Of a stretch of 64,000 bases of DNA, positions 38,428 through 52,059 are shown in pieces (position 1 is the stretch's first letter; each line of letters starts with the position of its first letter). This DNA is from Brienomyrus brachyistius (Eukaryota > Chordata > Actinopteri > Osteoglossiformes > Mormyridae). The notes under the pieces are model-generated. The model had not been told where the DNA came from, ran no database searches, and worked only from the letters and a program-made list of their open reading frames with translations. Position numbers and translations under genes: made by a program. The stretch lies in the NCBI RefSeq assembly GCF_023856365.1, contig NC_064538.1, forward strand, positions 9,659,435 through 9,723,434, given 5' to 3'.

Positions 38428-39159
38428 TCTGAGGACTGGTTTGCTGATAACAAAATGGAAATCATGTAGATTCTCCTTTGGTAATGGCACTAACATCCTG
38501 TACCACGGCTCCCAGTTGAGACCAACAAAAGATTTTTCATTAAAGAACTGGATTGAATTTAAGTTCAAGCAAATGCCCTGTAGTTAAAAGATTGCTATAT
38601 AAACTTAGGCTTAGATGGAGTTTCTTAGCAGGTTTGGGTTGCATTCCCAAGCACGCAAGCAAGCATTCCCCACACGAGGATCAGATGAGCTGGGCATGAC
38701 AACCTTGGCATTGTTCTGGGATGCTCCAAGCGATGCTCAGGGCTGATCTTGCAATGCGGGAAATATTCTGAGGACTGGTTTGCTGATAAGTTTAAAACAA
38801 TATGGAAATCATGCAGATTCTCTCTTAGTAATGGCACTAATGGCACCACGGCTTCCAGTTGAGACCGACAAAAGACTTTTGATTAAAGGACTGGAATAAA
38901 TTAAAGTTCAAGCAAATGGCCCGTGGTAAGAAGAGTGCTATATAAATTTAGCCTTAGATGGAGTTTCCTACCTGGTTTGGGCTGTATTCCCAAGCACCAC
39001 TGTTGTTTTCTACCTAAATTTCAGGACAGTACATGTTTGCAACAGTCAAATCCTGCTTGTTCCCATCAATCAGGGAATACTTATATCACACAAAAGCAGT
39101 CCAGCAGAAAGCCTGTGTTAGAAGGAATTTTTGTGGCGCTGCCCTTGATCAGCAGAAAA

Positions 39160-40558
39160 TCAGCAGAAGTTCAGCAGAAATTCCTCCCCTTTCTTGATGG
39201 AGGCCTTCAACTCACGCAACGCTTCCCTCACCAGCTTCTCCTCAAAGGCGGAGAGCTTGGCAAGGCCCAGGTTGTTTTCAATTCCATGTTTCCTGAGGAA
39301 GAGAGGGATAGAGAAGTATTTGCATTCGCTTATCTCGAATCTCACAAATGCATACTCGACAACCTCCTCTTTGCCATTCATAGTGTCCAGCAGAGAGAAG
39401 GTGAACCTAGCTCCCGCATACGTCATTGAGAGTGTGGTAGAGCCTGTCCCAACCCTACAATGATGGTGTGGCTATTGAACAGGTCATCGCAAGTCATTCC
39501 GGGCTTCCTGGCCACTCCAGCAGAAAGGAGCACAACTTCGCACCCCTTCAGAACTACATCAAGTTGCTTTGAGCCGATGTAGCCAGTGACCACAAAGGTG
39601 TTAGCCCTGACGATGTCCAAAGTTGTCATACCAAAGAGCCGCTTAGGGTTGTAAACTCCATGCTTTTTAAGGATGCCCGGAACTATGAGAATAGTGAAGT
39701 TTACTGGGTTGGTGATTATGCACAACATTGCGTCAGGGCAGTTGCGGGCACAGGCGTCAGCCAGGGTGGCCACGATGGAGGCGTTGATGTCAAATAGATC
39801 ATCTCGTGTCATCCCGGGCTTCCTGGGCACTACAGCGGGAATGAGGACAACCTCACTCCCCTTCAGAGCTTCTGGGAGTTGCTCTGGTCCGACATAGCCA
39901 GTGACCTGGGCCCTGGTCTCAATGTGGCTAAGGTCAGCAGCAACACCGAGGGTATGGACAATATCATACAAGGGAGAGCTGACTCACCAGGTTTAACGAC
40001 AGAACACTGGGGAAAGGTCCAACGGTCCTTTATTGGGGCAAATCAGAGAGAAGTCCAAACAAGCAGGGTCACAACCAAAATCCGTCCGATCCGTAATACC
40101 GAAGTCAAAGGGAAAACCGTAATCGTAGTCAGGTCGGGTGCCGTTAGGTCGAAGATCTGGGAGATCTGTCCGAGGACGCGGACAGGACGCATAGGGAGCA
40201 AACATGAGGGAAGATCTGGGCTGCGGCGGACAGGAGCGGGAAGGGTCCGGGGGTGCAGGAAGTGGGAGCAGGGAGAGTCGGGGGGATTGGAACTGGAACA
40301 GAGACACAGGAAGAGGTTGCTCAGAAATTGCATTCTAACGATATCTTGGACGGAGTGGTCGTCGTGCAAGGTTTAAGTAGTGAAGGGGGGTGTGGCTTCG
40401 ATTGGTCGCAGCTGCCGGTGTGACACCAGGGCACTCCTTTTCAGCAGCAAGGACAGGGGCTTGCAGATGCCCCCGAATGCACCCAACACTGTTATCTTGG
40501 CAATATTCGGGATACTCCAACCGATGATTAGAGTTGATCTTGCAATGCAGGAAAACAT
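39160..40558 (-). pseudogene. U20: chimeric type B MDH2 pseudogene
   Basis: Type B with EVVLIP and a private change NFTILIVP. The C-terminal part has LRELKAS where U15 and U19 have LCELKAS. Head in frame. Confidence 0.9.
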
Positions 40559-41290
40559 TCTGAGGACTGGTTTGCTGATAACAAAATGGAAATCATGTAG
40601 ATTCTCCTTTGGTAATGGCACTAACATCCTGTACCACGGCTCCCAGTTGAGACCAACAAAAGATTTTTCATTAAAGAACTGGATTGAATTTAAGTTCAAG
40701 CAAATGCCCTGTAGTTAAAAGATTGCTATATAAACTTAGGCTTAGATGGAGTTTCTTAGCAGGTTTGGGTTGCATTCCCAAGCACGCAAGCAAGCATTCC
40801 CCACACGAGGATCAGATGAACTGGGCATGACAACCTTGGCATTGTTCTGGGATGCTCCAAGCGATGCTCAGGGCTGATCTTGCAATGCGGGAAATATTCT
40901 GAGGACTGGTTTGCTGATAAGTTTAAAACAATATGGAAATCATGCAGATTCTCTCTTAGTAATGGCACTAATGGCACCACGGCTTCCAGTTGAGACCGAC
41001 AAAAGACTTTTGATTAAAGGACTGGAATAAATTAAAGTTCAAGCAAATGGCCCGTGGTAAGAAGAGTGCTATATAAATTTAGCCTTAGATGGAGTTTCCT
41101 ACCTGGTTTGGGCTGTATTCCCAAGCACCACTGTTGTTTTCTACCTAAATTTCAGGACAGTACATGTTTGCAACAGTCAAATCCTGCTTGTTCCCATCAA
41201 TCAGGGAATACTTATATCACACAAAAGCAGTCCAGCAGAAAGCCTGTGTTAGAAGGAATTTTTGTGGCGCTGCCCTTGATCAGCAGAAAA

Positions 41291-42689
41291 TCAGCAGAAG
41301 TTCAGCAGAAATTCCTCCCCTTTCTTGATGGAGGCCTTCAACTCACGCAACGCTTCCCTCACCAGCTTCTCCTCAAAGGCGGAGAGCTTGGCAAGGCCCA
41401 GGTTGTTTTCAATTCCATGTTTCCTGAGGAAGAGAGGGATAGAGAAGTATTTGCATTCGCTTATCTCGAATCTCACAAATGCATACTCGACAACCTCCTC
41501 TTTGCCATTCATAGTGTCCAGCAGAGAGAAGGTGAACCTAGCTCCCGCATACGTCATTGAGAGTGTGGTAGAGCCTGTCCCAACCCTACAATGATGGTGT
41601 GGCTATTGAACAGGTCATCGCAAGTCATTCCGGGCTTCCTGGCCACTCCAGCAGAAAGGAGCACAACTTCGCACCCCTTCAGAACTACATCAAGTTGCTT
41701 TGAGCCGATATAGCCAGTGACCACAAAGGTGTTAGCCCTGACGATGTCCAAAGTTGTCATACCAAAGAGCCGCTTAGGGTTGTAAACTCCATGCTTTTTA
41801 AGGATGCCCGGAACTATGAGAACAGTGAAGTTTACTGGGTTGGTGATTATGCACAACATTGCGTCAGGGCAGTTGCGGGCACAGGCGTCAGCCAGGGTGG
41901 CCACGATGGAGGCGTTGATGTCAAATAGATCATCTCGTGTCATCCCGGGCTTCCTGGGCACTACAGCGGGAATGAGGACAACCTCACTCCCCTTCAGAGC
42001 TTCTGGGAGTTGCTCTGGTCCGACATAGCCAGTGACCTGGGCCCTGGTCTCAATGTGGCTAAGGTCAGCAGCAACACCGAGGGTATGGACAATATCATAC
42101 AAGGGAGAGCTGACTCACCAGGTTTAACGACAGAACACTGGGGAAAGGTCCAACGGTCCTTTATTGGGGCAAATCAGAGAGAAGTCCAAACAAGCAGGGT
42201 CACAACCAAAATCCGTCCGATCCGTAATACCGAAGTCAAAGGGAAAACCGTAATCGTAGTCAGGTCGGGTGCCGTTAGGTCGAAGATCTGGGAGATCTGT
42301 CCGAGGACGCGGACAGGACGCATAGGGAGCAAACATGAGGGAAGATCTGGGCTGCGGCGGACAGGAGCGGGAAGGGTCCGGGGGTGCAGGAAGTGGGAGC
42401 AGGGAGAGTCGGGGGGATTGGAACTGGAACAGAGACACAGGAAGAGGTTGCTCAGAAATTGCATTCTAACGATATCTTGGACGGAGTGGTCGTCGTGCAA
42501 GGTTTAAGTAGTGAAGGGGGGTGTGGCTTCGATTGGTCGCAGCTGCCGGTGTGACACCAGGGCACTCCTTTTCAGCAGCAAGGACAGGGGCTTGCAGATG
42601 CCCCCGAATGCACCCAACACTGTTATCTTGGCAATATTCGGGATACTCCAACCGATGATTAGAGTTTTTCTTGCAATGCAGGAAAACAT
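41291..42689 (-). pseudogene. U21: chimeric type B MDH2 pseudogene
   Basis: Type B with EVVLIP and LRELKAS. The head is in frame, but its start region has 'gagtttttc' instead of 'gagttgatc' near 42664, changing ARST to ARKT. This marker is shared with U22, U24 and U27. The segment upstream returns to type A flank. Confidence 0.9.
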
Positions 42690-43039
42690 TCTGAGGACTG
42701 GTTTGCTGATAACAAAATGGAAATTATGTAGATTCTCCTTTGGTAATGGCACTAACATCCTGTACCACGGCTTATGCACAACTTATAGGGTCATAGCTCG
42801 GAAATAATACTGGACTTTTATAATAATTTTACTGTGAACATTTCAAAGCAACAACAATAAAATACACTACCATTCAATTGCTCTGTGGTTCCTGTCAATT
42901 CATTCAAATCTTTAGCCTTCTCCCACAAGGGTTACCTTCACACTCCTCTCTTTCAGTAGTAGTTTTTTTCCCATTTGAAACGATTGTCAATCCTTCTCTT
43001 TTAAATCCCAGAAATTTTGAAATGACTCCATTGCACTTT

Positions 43040-44500
43040 TTACTGTGCTTCTCCTTGAGCTGCTGTTTCTCTGACAAAGTCCTCCCCCTTCCTGATGGAG
43101 GCCTTTAGTTCATTCAGTGCTTCCGCCACAAGTTTTTCCTCAAATGCGGAGAGCTTTCCAAGGCCCAGGTTCCTCTTCACTCCGTTGGTGCCGAGGAGGA
43201 GAGGGGTGGAGAAATATGTGCATTTGCCTTCCTCTGACCTGACGAATGCACATTCCTTGAACCCCTCTTTGCCATTCATGGCATCCAGCAGGGACAAGGC
43301 GAACATAGCCCCTGCATACGCCATGGAGAGGGTGGCAGAGCCTGCCCCAGCCTTAGCCTTCACGACCTCAGTACCTGCCTCTTGGATTGGGTGCGTCAAG
43401 GCAGCAAGCGTATCCTCGGTGAACTCCGCTTTGGGAGTGCAATGAGATAACAGAGGAATGATAGTCTTGCCCGCATGGCCACCAACTACGGGAACATTGA
43501 CGTGTGACGGATCCAGTCCTGTGAGTTCTGCCACAAAGGTGTTAGCCCTGACGATGTCCAAAGTTGTCATACCAAAGAGCCGCTTAGGGTTGTAAACTCC
43601 ATGCTTTTTAAGGATGCCCGGAACTATGAGAACAGTGAAGTTTACTGGGTTGGTGATTATGCACAACATTGCGTCAGGGCAGTTGCGGGCACAGGCGTCA
43701 GCCAGGGTGGCCACGATGGAGGCGTTGATGTCAAATAGATCATCTCGTGTCATCCCGGGCTTCCTGGGCACTACAGCGGGAATGAGGACAACCTCACTCC
43801 CCTTCAGAGCTTCTGGGAGTTGCTCTGGTCCGACATAGCCAGTGACCTGGGCCCTGGTCTCAATGTGGCTAAGGTCAGCAGCAACACCGAGGGTATGGAC
43901 AATATCATACAAGGGAGAGCTGACTCACCAGGTTTAACGACAGAACACTGGGGAAAGGTCCAACGGTCCTTTATTGGGGCAAATCAGAGAGAAGTCCAAA
44001 CAAGCAGGGTCACAACCAAAATCCGTCCGATCCGTAATACCGAAGTCAAAGGGAAAACCGTAATCGTAGTCAGGTCGGGTGCCGTTAGGTCGAAGATCTG
44101 GGAGATCTGTCCGAGGACGCGGACAGGACGCATAGGGAGCAAACATGAGGGAAGATCTGGGCTGCGGCGGACAGGAGCGGGAAGGGTCCGGGGGTGCAGG
44201 AAGTGGGAGCAGGGAGAGTCGGGGGGATTGGAACTGGAACAGAGACACAGGAAGAGGTTGCTCAGAAATTGCATTCTAACGATATCTTGGACGGAGTGGT
44301 CGTCGTGCAAGGTTTAAGTAGTGAAGGGGGGTGTGGCTTCGATTGGTCGCAGCTGCCGGTGTGACACCAGGGCACTCCTTTTCAGCAGCAAGGACAGGGG
44401 CTTGCAGATGCCCCCGAATGCACCCAACACTGTTATCTTGGCAATATTCGGGGATACTCCAACCGATGATTAGAGTTTTTCTTGCAATGCAGGAAAACAT
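43040..44500 (-). pseudogene. U22: MDH2 retrocopy, type A, with ancestral-looking C-terminus
   Basis: Variant set VPGILKK, IQEA, LLDA, EEGK. It is the only A unit reading [11 protein letters not shown] instead of [11 protein letters not shown], which matches canonical MDH2 and the second copy ('aggcccaggtt'). Either this unit retains the older state or it received a short conversion tract from a B segment. Head frameshifted, with ARKT. Confidence 0.92.
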
Positions 44501-44850
44501 TCTGAGGACTGGTTTGCTGATAACAAAATGGAAATTATGTAGATTCTCCTTTGGTAATGGCACTAACATCCTGTACCACGGCTTATGCACAACTTATAGG
44601 GTCATAGCTCGGAAATAATACTGGACTTTTATAATAATTTTACTGTGAACATTTCAAAGCAACAACAATAAAATACACTACCATTCAATTGCTCTGTGGT
44701 TCCTGTCAATTCATTCAAATCTTTAGCCTTCTCCCACAGAGGTTACCTTCACACTCCTCTCTTTCAGTAGTAGTTTTTTTCCCATTTGAAACGATTGTCA
44801 ATCCTTCTCTTTTAAATCCCAGAAATTTTGAAATGACTCCATTGCACTTT

Positions 44851-46310
44851 TTACTGTGCTTCTCCTTGAGCTGCTGTTTCTCTGACAAAGTCCTCCCCCT
44901 TCCTGATGGAGGCCTTTAGTTCATTCAGTGCTTCCGCCACAAGTTTTTCCTCAAATGCGGAGAGCTTTCCAAGGCCCTGCTTCCTCTTCACTCCGTTGGT
45001 GCCGAGGAGGAGAGGGGTGGAGAAATATGTGCATTTGCCTTCCTCTGACCTGACGAATGCACATTCCTTGAACCCCTCTTTGCCATTTATGGCATCCAGC
45101 AGGGACAAGGCGAACATAGCCCCTGCATACGCCATGGAGAGGGTGGCAGAGCCTGCCCCAGCCTTAGCCTTCACGACCTCAGTACCTGCCTCTTGGATTG
45201 GGTGCGTCAAGGCAGCAAGCGTATCCTCGGTGAACTCCGCTTTGGGAGTGCAATGAGATAACAGAGGAATGATAGTCTTGCCCGCATGGCCACCAACTAC
45301 GGGAACATTGACGTGTGACGGATCCAGTCCTGTGAGTTCTGCCACAAAGGTGTTAGCCCTGACGATGTCCAAAGTTGTCATACCAAACAGCCGCTTAGGG
45401 TTGTAAACTCCATGCTTTTTAAGGATGCCCGGAACTATGAGAACAGTGAAGTTTACTGGGTTGGTGATTATGCACAACATTGCGTCAGGGCAGTTGCGGG
45501 CACAGGCGTCAGCCAGGGTGGCCACGATGGAGGCGTTGATGTCAAATAGATCATCTCGTGTCATCCCGGGCTTCCTGGGCACTACAGCGGGAATGAGGAC
45601 AACCTTACTCCCCTTCAGAGCTTCTGGGAGTTGCTCTGGTCCGACATAGCCAGTGACCTGGGCCCTGGTCTCAATGTGGCTAAGGTCAGCAGCAACACCG
45701 AGGGTATGGACAATATCATACAAGGGAGAGCTGACTCACCAGGTTTAACGACAGAACACTGGGGAAAGGTCCAACGGTCCTTTATTGGGGCAAATCAGAG
45801 AGAAGTCCAAACAAGCAGGGTCACAACCAAAATCCGTCCGATCCGTAATACCGAAGTCAAAGGGAAAACCGTAATCGTAGTCAGGTCGGGTGCCGTTAGG
45901 TCGAAGATCTGGGAGATCTGTCCGAGGACGCGGACAGGACGCATAGGGAGCAAACATGAGGGAAGATCTGGGCTGCGGCGGACAGGAGCGGGAAGGGTCC
46001 GGGGGTGCAGGAAGTGGGAGCAGGGAGAGTCGGGGGGATTGGAACTGGAACAGAGACACAGGAAGAGGTTGCTCAGAAATTGCATTCTAACGATATCTTG
46101 GACGGAGTGGTCGTCGTGCAAGGTTTAAGTAGTGAAGGGGGGTGTGGCTTCGATTGGTCGCAGCTGCCGGTGTGACACCAGGGCACTCCTTTTCAGCAGC
46201 AAGGACAGGGGCTTGCAGATGCCCCCGAATGCACCCAACACTGTTATCTTGGCAATATTCGGGATACTCCAACCGATGATTAGAGTTGATCTTGCAATGC
46301 AGGAAAACAT
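44851..46310 (-). pseudogene. U23: MDH2 retrocopy, type A
   Basis: VPGILKK, IQEA, EEGK, with Met to Ile giving LLDAINGKE and a Glu to Lys change (KGSKVVLIP). Body open for 290 codons. Head in frame (CGGG). A type B segment follows upstream at 46393. Confidence 0.92.
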
Positions 46311-47042
46311 TCTGAGGACTGGTTTGCTGATAACAAAATGGAAATCATGTAGATTCTCCTTTGGTAATGGCACTAACATCCTGTACCACGGCTCCCAGTT
46401 GAGACCAACAAAAGATTTTTCATTAAAGAACTGGATTGAATTTAAGTTCAAGCAAATGCCCTGTAGTTAAAAGATTGCTATATAAACTTAGGCTTAGATG
46501 GAGTTTCTTAGCAGGTTTGGGTTGCATTCCCAAGCACGCAAGCAAGCATTCCCCACACGAGGATCAGATGAGCTGGGCATGACAACCTTGGCATTGTTCT
46601 GGGATGCTCCAAGCGATGCTCAGGGCTGATCTTGCAATGCGGGAAATATTCTGAGGACTGGTTTGCTGATAAGTTTAAAACAATATGGAAATCATGCAGA
46701 TTCTCTCTTAGTAATGGCACTAATGGCACCACGGCTTCCAGTTGAGACCGACAAAAGACTTTTGATTAAAGGACTGGAATAAATTAAAGTTCAAGCAAAT
46801 GGCCCGTGGTAAGAAGAGTGCTATATAAATTTAGCCTTAGATGGAGTTTCCTACCTGGTTTGGGCTGTATTCCCAAGCACCACTGTTGTTTTCTACCTAA
46901 ATTTCAGGACAGTACATGTTTGCAACAGTCAAATCCTGCTTGTTCCCATCAATCAGGGAATACTTATATCACACAAAAGCAGTCCAGCAGAAAGCCTGTG
47001 TTAGAAGGAATTTTTGTGGCGCTGCCCTTGATCAGCAGAAAA

Positions 47043-48442
47043 TCAGCAGAAGTTCAGCAGAAATTCCTCCCCTTTCTTGATGGAGGCCTTCAACTCACGC
47101 AACGCTTCCCTCACCAGCTTCTCCTCAAAGGCGGAGAGCTTGGCAAGGCCCAGGTTGTTTTCAATTCCATGTTTCCTGAGGAAGAGAGGGATAGAGAAGT
47201 ATTTGCATTCGCTTATCTCGAATCTCACAAATGCATACTCGACAACCTCCTCTTTGCCATTCATAGTGTCCAGCAGAGAGAAGGTGAACCTAGCTCCCAC
47301 ATACGTCATTGAGAGTGTGGTAGAGCCTGTCCCAACCCTACAATGATGGTGTGGCTATTGAACAGGTCATCGCAAGTCATTCCGGGCTTCCTGGCCACTC
47401 CAGCAGAAAGGAGCACAACTTCGCACCCCTTCAGAACTACATCAAGTTGCTTTGAGCCGATATAGCCAGTGACCACAAAGGTGTTAGCCCTGACGATGTC
47501 CAAAGTTGTCATACCAAAGAGCCGCTTAGGGTTGTAAACTCCATGCTTTTTAAGGATGCCCGGAACTATGAGAACAGTGAAGTTTACTGGGTTGGTGATT
47601 ATGCACAACATTGCGTCAGGGCAGTTGCGGGCACAGGCGTCAGCCAGGGTGGCCACGATGGAGGCGTTGATGTCAAATAGATCATCTCGTGTCATCCCGG
47701 GCTTCCTGGGCACTACAGCGGGAATGAGGACAACCTCACTCCCCTTCAGAGCTTCTGGGAGTTGCTCTGGTCCGACATAGCCAGTGACCTGGGCCCTGGT
47801 CTCAATGTGGCTAAGGTCAGCAGCAACACCGAGGGTATGGACAATATCATACAAGGGAGAGCTGACTCACCAGATTTAACGACAGAACACTGGGGAAAGG
47901 TCCAACGGTCCTTTATTGGGGCAAATCAGAGAGAAGTCCAAACAAGCAGGGTCACAACCAAAATCCGTCCGATCCGTAATACCGAAGTCAAAGGGAAAAC
48001 CGTAATCGTAGTCAGGTCGGGTGCCGTTAGGTCGAAGATCTGGGAGATCTGTCCGAGGACGCGGACAGGACGCATAGGGAGCAAACATGAGGGAAGATCT
48101 GGGCTGCGGCGGACAGGAGCGGGAAGGGTCCGGGGGTGCAGGAAGTGGGAGCAGGGAGAGTCGGGGGGATTGGAACTGGAACAGAGACACAGGAAGAGGT
48201 TGCTCAGAAATTGCATTCTAACGATATCTTGGACGGAGTGGTCGTCGTGCAAGGTTTAAGTAGTGAAGGGGGGTGTGGCTTCGATTGGTCGCAGCTGCCG
48301 GTGTGACACCAGGGCACTCCTTTTCAGCAGCAAGGACAGGGGCTTGCAGATGCCCCCGAATGCACCCAACACTGTTATCTTGGCAATATTCGGGGATACT
48401 CCAACCGATGATTAGAGTTTTTCTTGCAATGCAGGAAAACAT
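47043..48442 (-). pseudogene. U24: chimeric type B MDH2 pseudogene
   Basis: Type B with a private Ala to Val change (MTYVGARF). The head is frameshifted (CGGGG) with ARKT. It starts the 5749-bp higher-order block U24-U26 that is repeated as U27-U29. Confidence 0.9.
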
Positions 48443-48792
48443 TCTGAGGACTGGTTTGCTGATAACAAAATGGAAATTATGTAGATTCTCCTTTGGTAAT
48501 GGCACTAACATCCTGTACCACGGCTTATGCACAACTTATAGGGTCATAGCTCGGAAATAATACTGGACTTTTATAATAATTTTACTGTGAACATTTCAAA
48601 GCAACAACAATAAAATACACTTCCATTCAATTGCTCTGTGGTTCCTGTCAATTCATTCAAATCTTTAGCCTTCTCCCACAGAGGTTACCTTCACACTCCT
48701 CTCTTTCAGTAGTAGTTTTTTTCCCATTTGAAACGATTGTCAATCCTTCTCTTTTAAATCCCAGAAATTTTGAAATGACTCCATTGCACTTT

Positions 48793-50253
48793 TTACTGTG
48801 CTTCTCCTTGAGCTGCTGTTTCTCTGACAAAGTCCTCCCCCTTCCTGATGGAGGCCTTTAGTTCATTCAGTGCTTCCGCCACAAGTTTTTCCTCAAATGC
48901 GGAGAGCTTTCCAAGGCCCTGCTTCCTCTTCACTCCGTTGGTGCCGAGGAGGAGAGGGGTGGAGAAATATGTGCATTTGCCTTCCTCTGACCTGACGAAT
49001 GCACATTCCTTGAACCCCTCTTTGCCATTTATGGCATCCAGCAGGGACAAGGCGAACATAGCCCCTGCATACGCCATGGAGAGGGTGGCAGAGCCTGCCC
49101 CAGCCTTAGCCTTCACGACCTCAGTACCTGCCTCTTGGATTGGGTGCGTCAAGGCAGCAAGCGTATCCTCGGTGAACTCCGCTTTGGGAGTGCAATGAGA
49201 TAACAGAGGAATGATAGTCTTGCCCGCATGGCCACCAACTACGGGAACATTGACGTGTGACGGATCCAGTCCTGTGAGTTCTGCCACAAAGGTGTTAGCC
49301 CTGACGATGTCCAAAGTTGTCATACCAAACAGCCGCTTAAGGGTTGTAAACTCCATGCTTTTTAAGGATGCCCGGAACTATGAGAACAGTGAAGTTTACT
49401 GGGTTGGTGATTATGCACAACATTGCGTCAGGGCAGTTGCGGGCACAGGCGTCAGCCAGGGTGGCCACGATGGAGGCGTTGATGTCAAATAGATCATCTC
49501 GTGTCATCCCGGGCTTCCTGGGCACTACAGCGGGAATGACGACAACCTCACTCCCCTTCAGAGCTTCTGGGAGTTGCTCTGGTCCGACATAGCCAGTGAC
49601 CTGGGCCCTGGTCTCAATGTGGCTAAGGTCAGCAGCAACACCGAGGGTATGGACAATATCATACAAGGGAGAGCTGACTCACCAGGTTTAACGACAGAAC
49701 ACTGGGGAAAGGTCCAACGGTCCTTTATTGGGGCAAATCAGAGAGAAGTCCAAACAAGCAGGGTCACAACCAAAATCCGTCCGATCCGTAATACCGAAGT
49801 CAAAGGGAAAACCGTAATCGTAGTCAGGTCGGGTGCCGTTAGGTCGAAGATCTGGGAGATCTGTCCGAGGACGCGGACAGGACGCATAGGGAGCAAACAT
49901 GAGGGAAGATCTGGGCTGCGGCGGACAGGAGCGGGAAGGGTCCGGGGGTGCAGGAAGTGGGAGCAGGGAGAGTCGGGGGGATTGGAACTGGAACAGAGAC
50001 ACAGGAAGAGGTTGCTCAGAAATTGCATTCTAACGATATCTTGGACGGAGTGATCGTCGTGCAAGGTTTAAGTAGTGAAGGGGGGTGTGGCTTCGATTGG
50101 TCGCAGCTGCCGGTGTGACACCAGGGCACTCCTTTTCAGTAGCAAGGACAGGGGCTTGCAGATGCCCCCGAATGCACCCAACACTGTTATCTTGGCAATA
50201 TTCGGGATACTCCAACCGATGATTAGAGTTGATCTTGCAATGCAGGAAAACAT
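48793..50253 (-). pseudogene. U25: MDH2 retrocopy, type A, body split by a frameshift
   Basis: One extra A (cgcttAagggttg, near 49339) shifts the frame between HGVYNP and RLFGMTTLD, splitting the body into 49666-49337 and 49356-48793. It also has LLDAING like U23. Head in frame; LTR-proximal 'cagtagcaagg' marker. Confidence 0.92.
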
Positions 50254-50598
50254 TCTGAGGACTGGTTTGCTGATAACAAAATGGAAATTATGTAGATTCT
50301 CCTTTGGTAATGGCACTAACATCCTGTACCACGGCTTATGCACAACTTATAGGGTCATAGCTCGGAAATAATACTGGACTTTTATAATAATTTTACTGTG
50401 AACATTTCAAAGCAACAACAATAAAATACACTACCATTCAATTGCTCTGTGGTTCCTGTCAATTCATTCAAATCTTTAGCCTTCTCCCACAGAGGTTACC
50501 TTCACACTCCTCTTTCAGTAGTATTTTTCCCATTTGAAACGATTGTCAATCCTTCTCTTTTAAATCCCAGAAATTTTGAAATGACTCCATTGCACTTT

Positions 50599-52059
50599 TT
50601 ACTGTGCTTCTCCTTGAGCTGCTGTTTCTCTGACAAAGTCCTCCCCCTTCCTGATGGAGGCCTTTAGTTCATTCAGTGCTTCCGCCACAAGTTTTTCCTC
50701 AAATGCAGAGAGCTTTCCAAGGCCCTGCTTCCTCTTCACTCCGTTGGTGCCGAGGAGGAGAGGGGTGGAGAAATATGTGCATTTGCCTTCCTCTGACCTG
50801 ACGAATGCACATTCCTTGAACCCCTCTTTGCCATTCATGGCATCCAGCAGGGACAAGGCGAACATAGCCCCTGCATACGCCATGGAGAGGGTGGCAGAGC
50901 CTGCCCCAGCCTTAGCCTTCACGACCTCAGTACCTGCCTCTTGGATTGAGTGCGTCAAGGCAGCAAGCGTATCCTCGGTGAACTCCGCTTTGGGAGTGCA
51001 ATGAGATAACAGAGGAATGATAGTCTTGCCCGCATGGCCACCAACTACGGGAACATTGACGTGTGACGGATCCAGTCCTGTGAGTTCTGCCACAAAGGTG
51101 TTAGCCCTGACGATGTCCAAAGTTGTCATACCAAACAGCCGCTTAAGGGTTGTAAACTCCATGCTTTTTAAGGATGCCCGGAACTATGAGAACAGTGAAG
51201 TTTACTGGGTTGGTGATTATGCACAACATTGCGTCAGGGCAGTTGCGGGCACAGGCGTCAGCCAGGGTGGCCACGATGGAGGCGTTGATGTCAAATAGAT
51301 CATCTCGTGTCATCCCGGGCTTCCTGGGCACTACAGCGGGAATGACGACAACCTCACTCCCCTTCAGAGCTTCTGGGAGTTGCTCTGGTCCGACATAGCC
51401 AGTGACCTGGGCCCTGGTCTCAATGTGGCTAAGGTCAGCAGCAACACCGAGGGTATGGACAATATCATACAAGGGAGAGCTGACTCACCAGGTTTAACGA
51501 CAGAACACTGGGGAAAGGTCCAACGGTCCTTTATTGGGGCAAATCAGAGAGAAGTCCAAACAAGCAGGGTCACAACCAAAATCCGTCCGATCCGTAATAC
51601 CGAAGTCAAAGGGAAAACCGTAATCGTAGTCAGGTCGGGTGCCGTTAGGTCGAAGATCTGGGAGATCTGTCCGAGGACGCGGACAGGACGCATAGGGAGC
51701 AAACATGAGGGAAGATCTGGGCTGCGGCGGACAGGAGCGGGAAGGGTCCGGGGGTGCAGGAAGTGGGAGCAGGGAGAGTCGGGGGGATTGGAACTGGAAC
51801 AGAGACACAGGAAGAGGTTGCTCAGAAATTGCATTCTAACGATATCTTGGACGGAGTGATCGTCGTGCAAGGTTTAAGTAGTGAAGGGGGGTGTGGCTTC
51901 GATTGGTCGCAGCTGCCGGTGTGACACCAGGGCACTCCTTTTCAGTAGCAAGGACAGGGGCTTGCAGATGCCCCCGAATGCACCCAACACTGTTATCTTG
52001 GCAATATTCGGGATACTCCAACTGATGATTAGAGTTGATCTTGCAATGCAGGAAAACAT
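50599..52059 (-). pseudogene. U26: MDH2 retrocopy, type A, body split by a frameshift
   Basis: Same one-base insertion as U25 (near 51145), plus a Pro to Ser change (LTHSIQEA) and a shortened T-run (gtatttttccc), which explains the 1806-bp spacing. Head in frame. A type B segment follows upstream at 52142. Confidence 0.92.
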
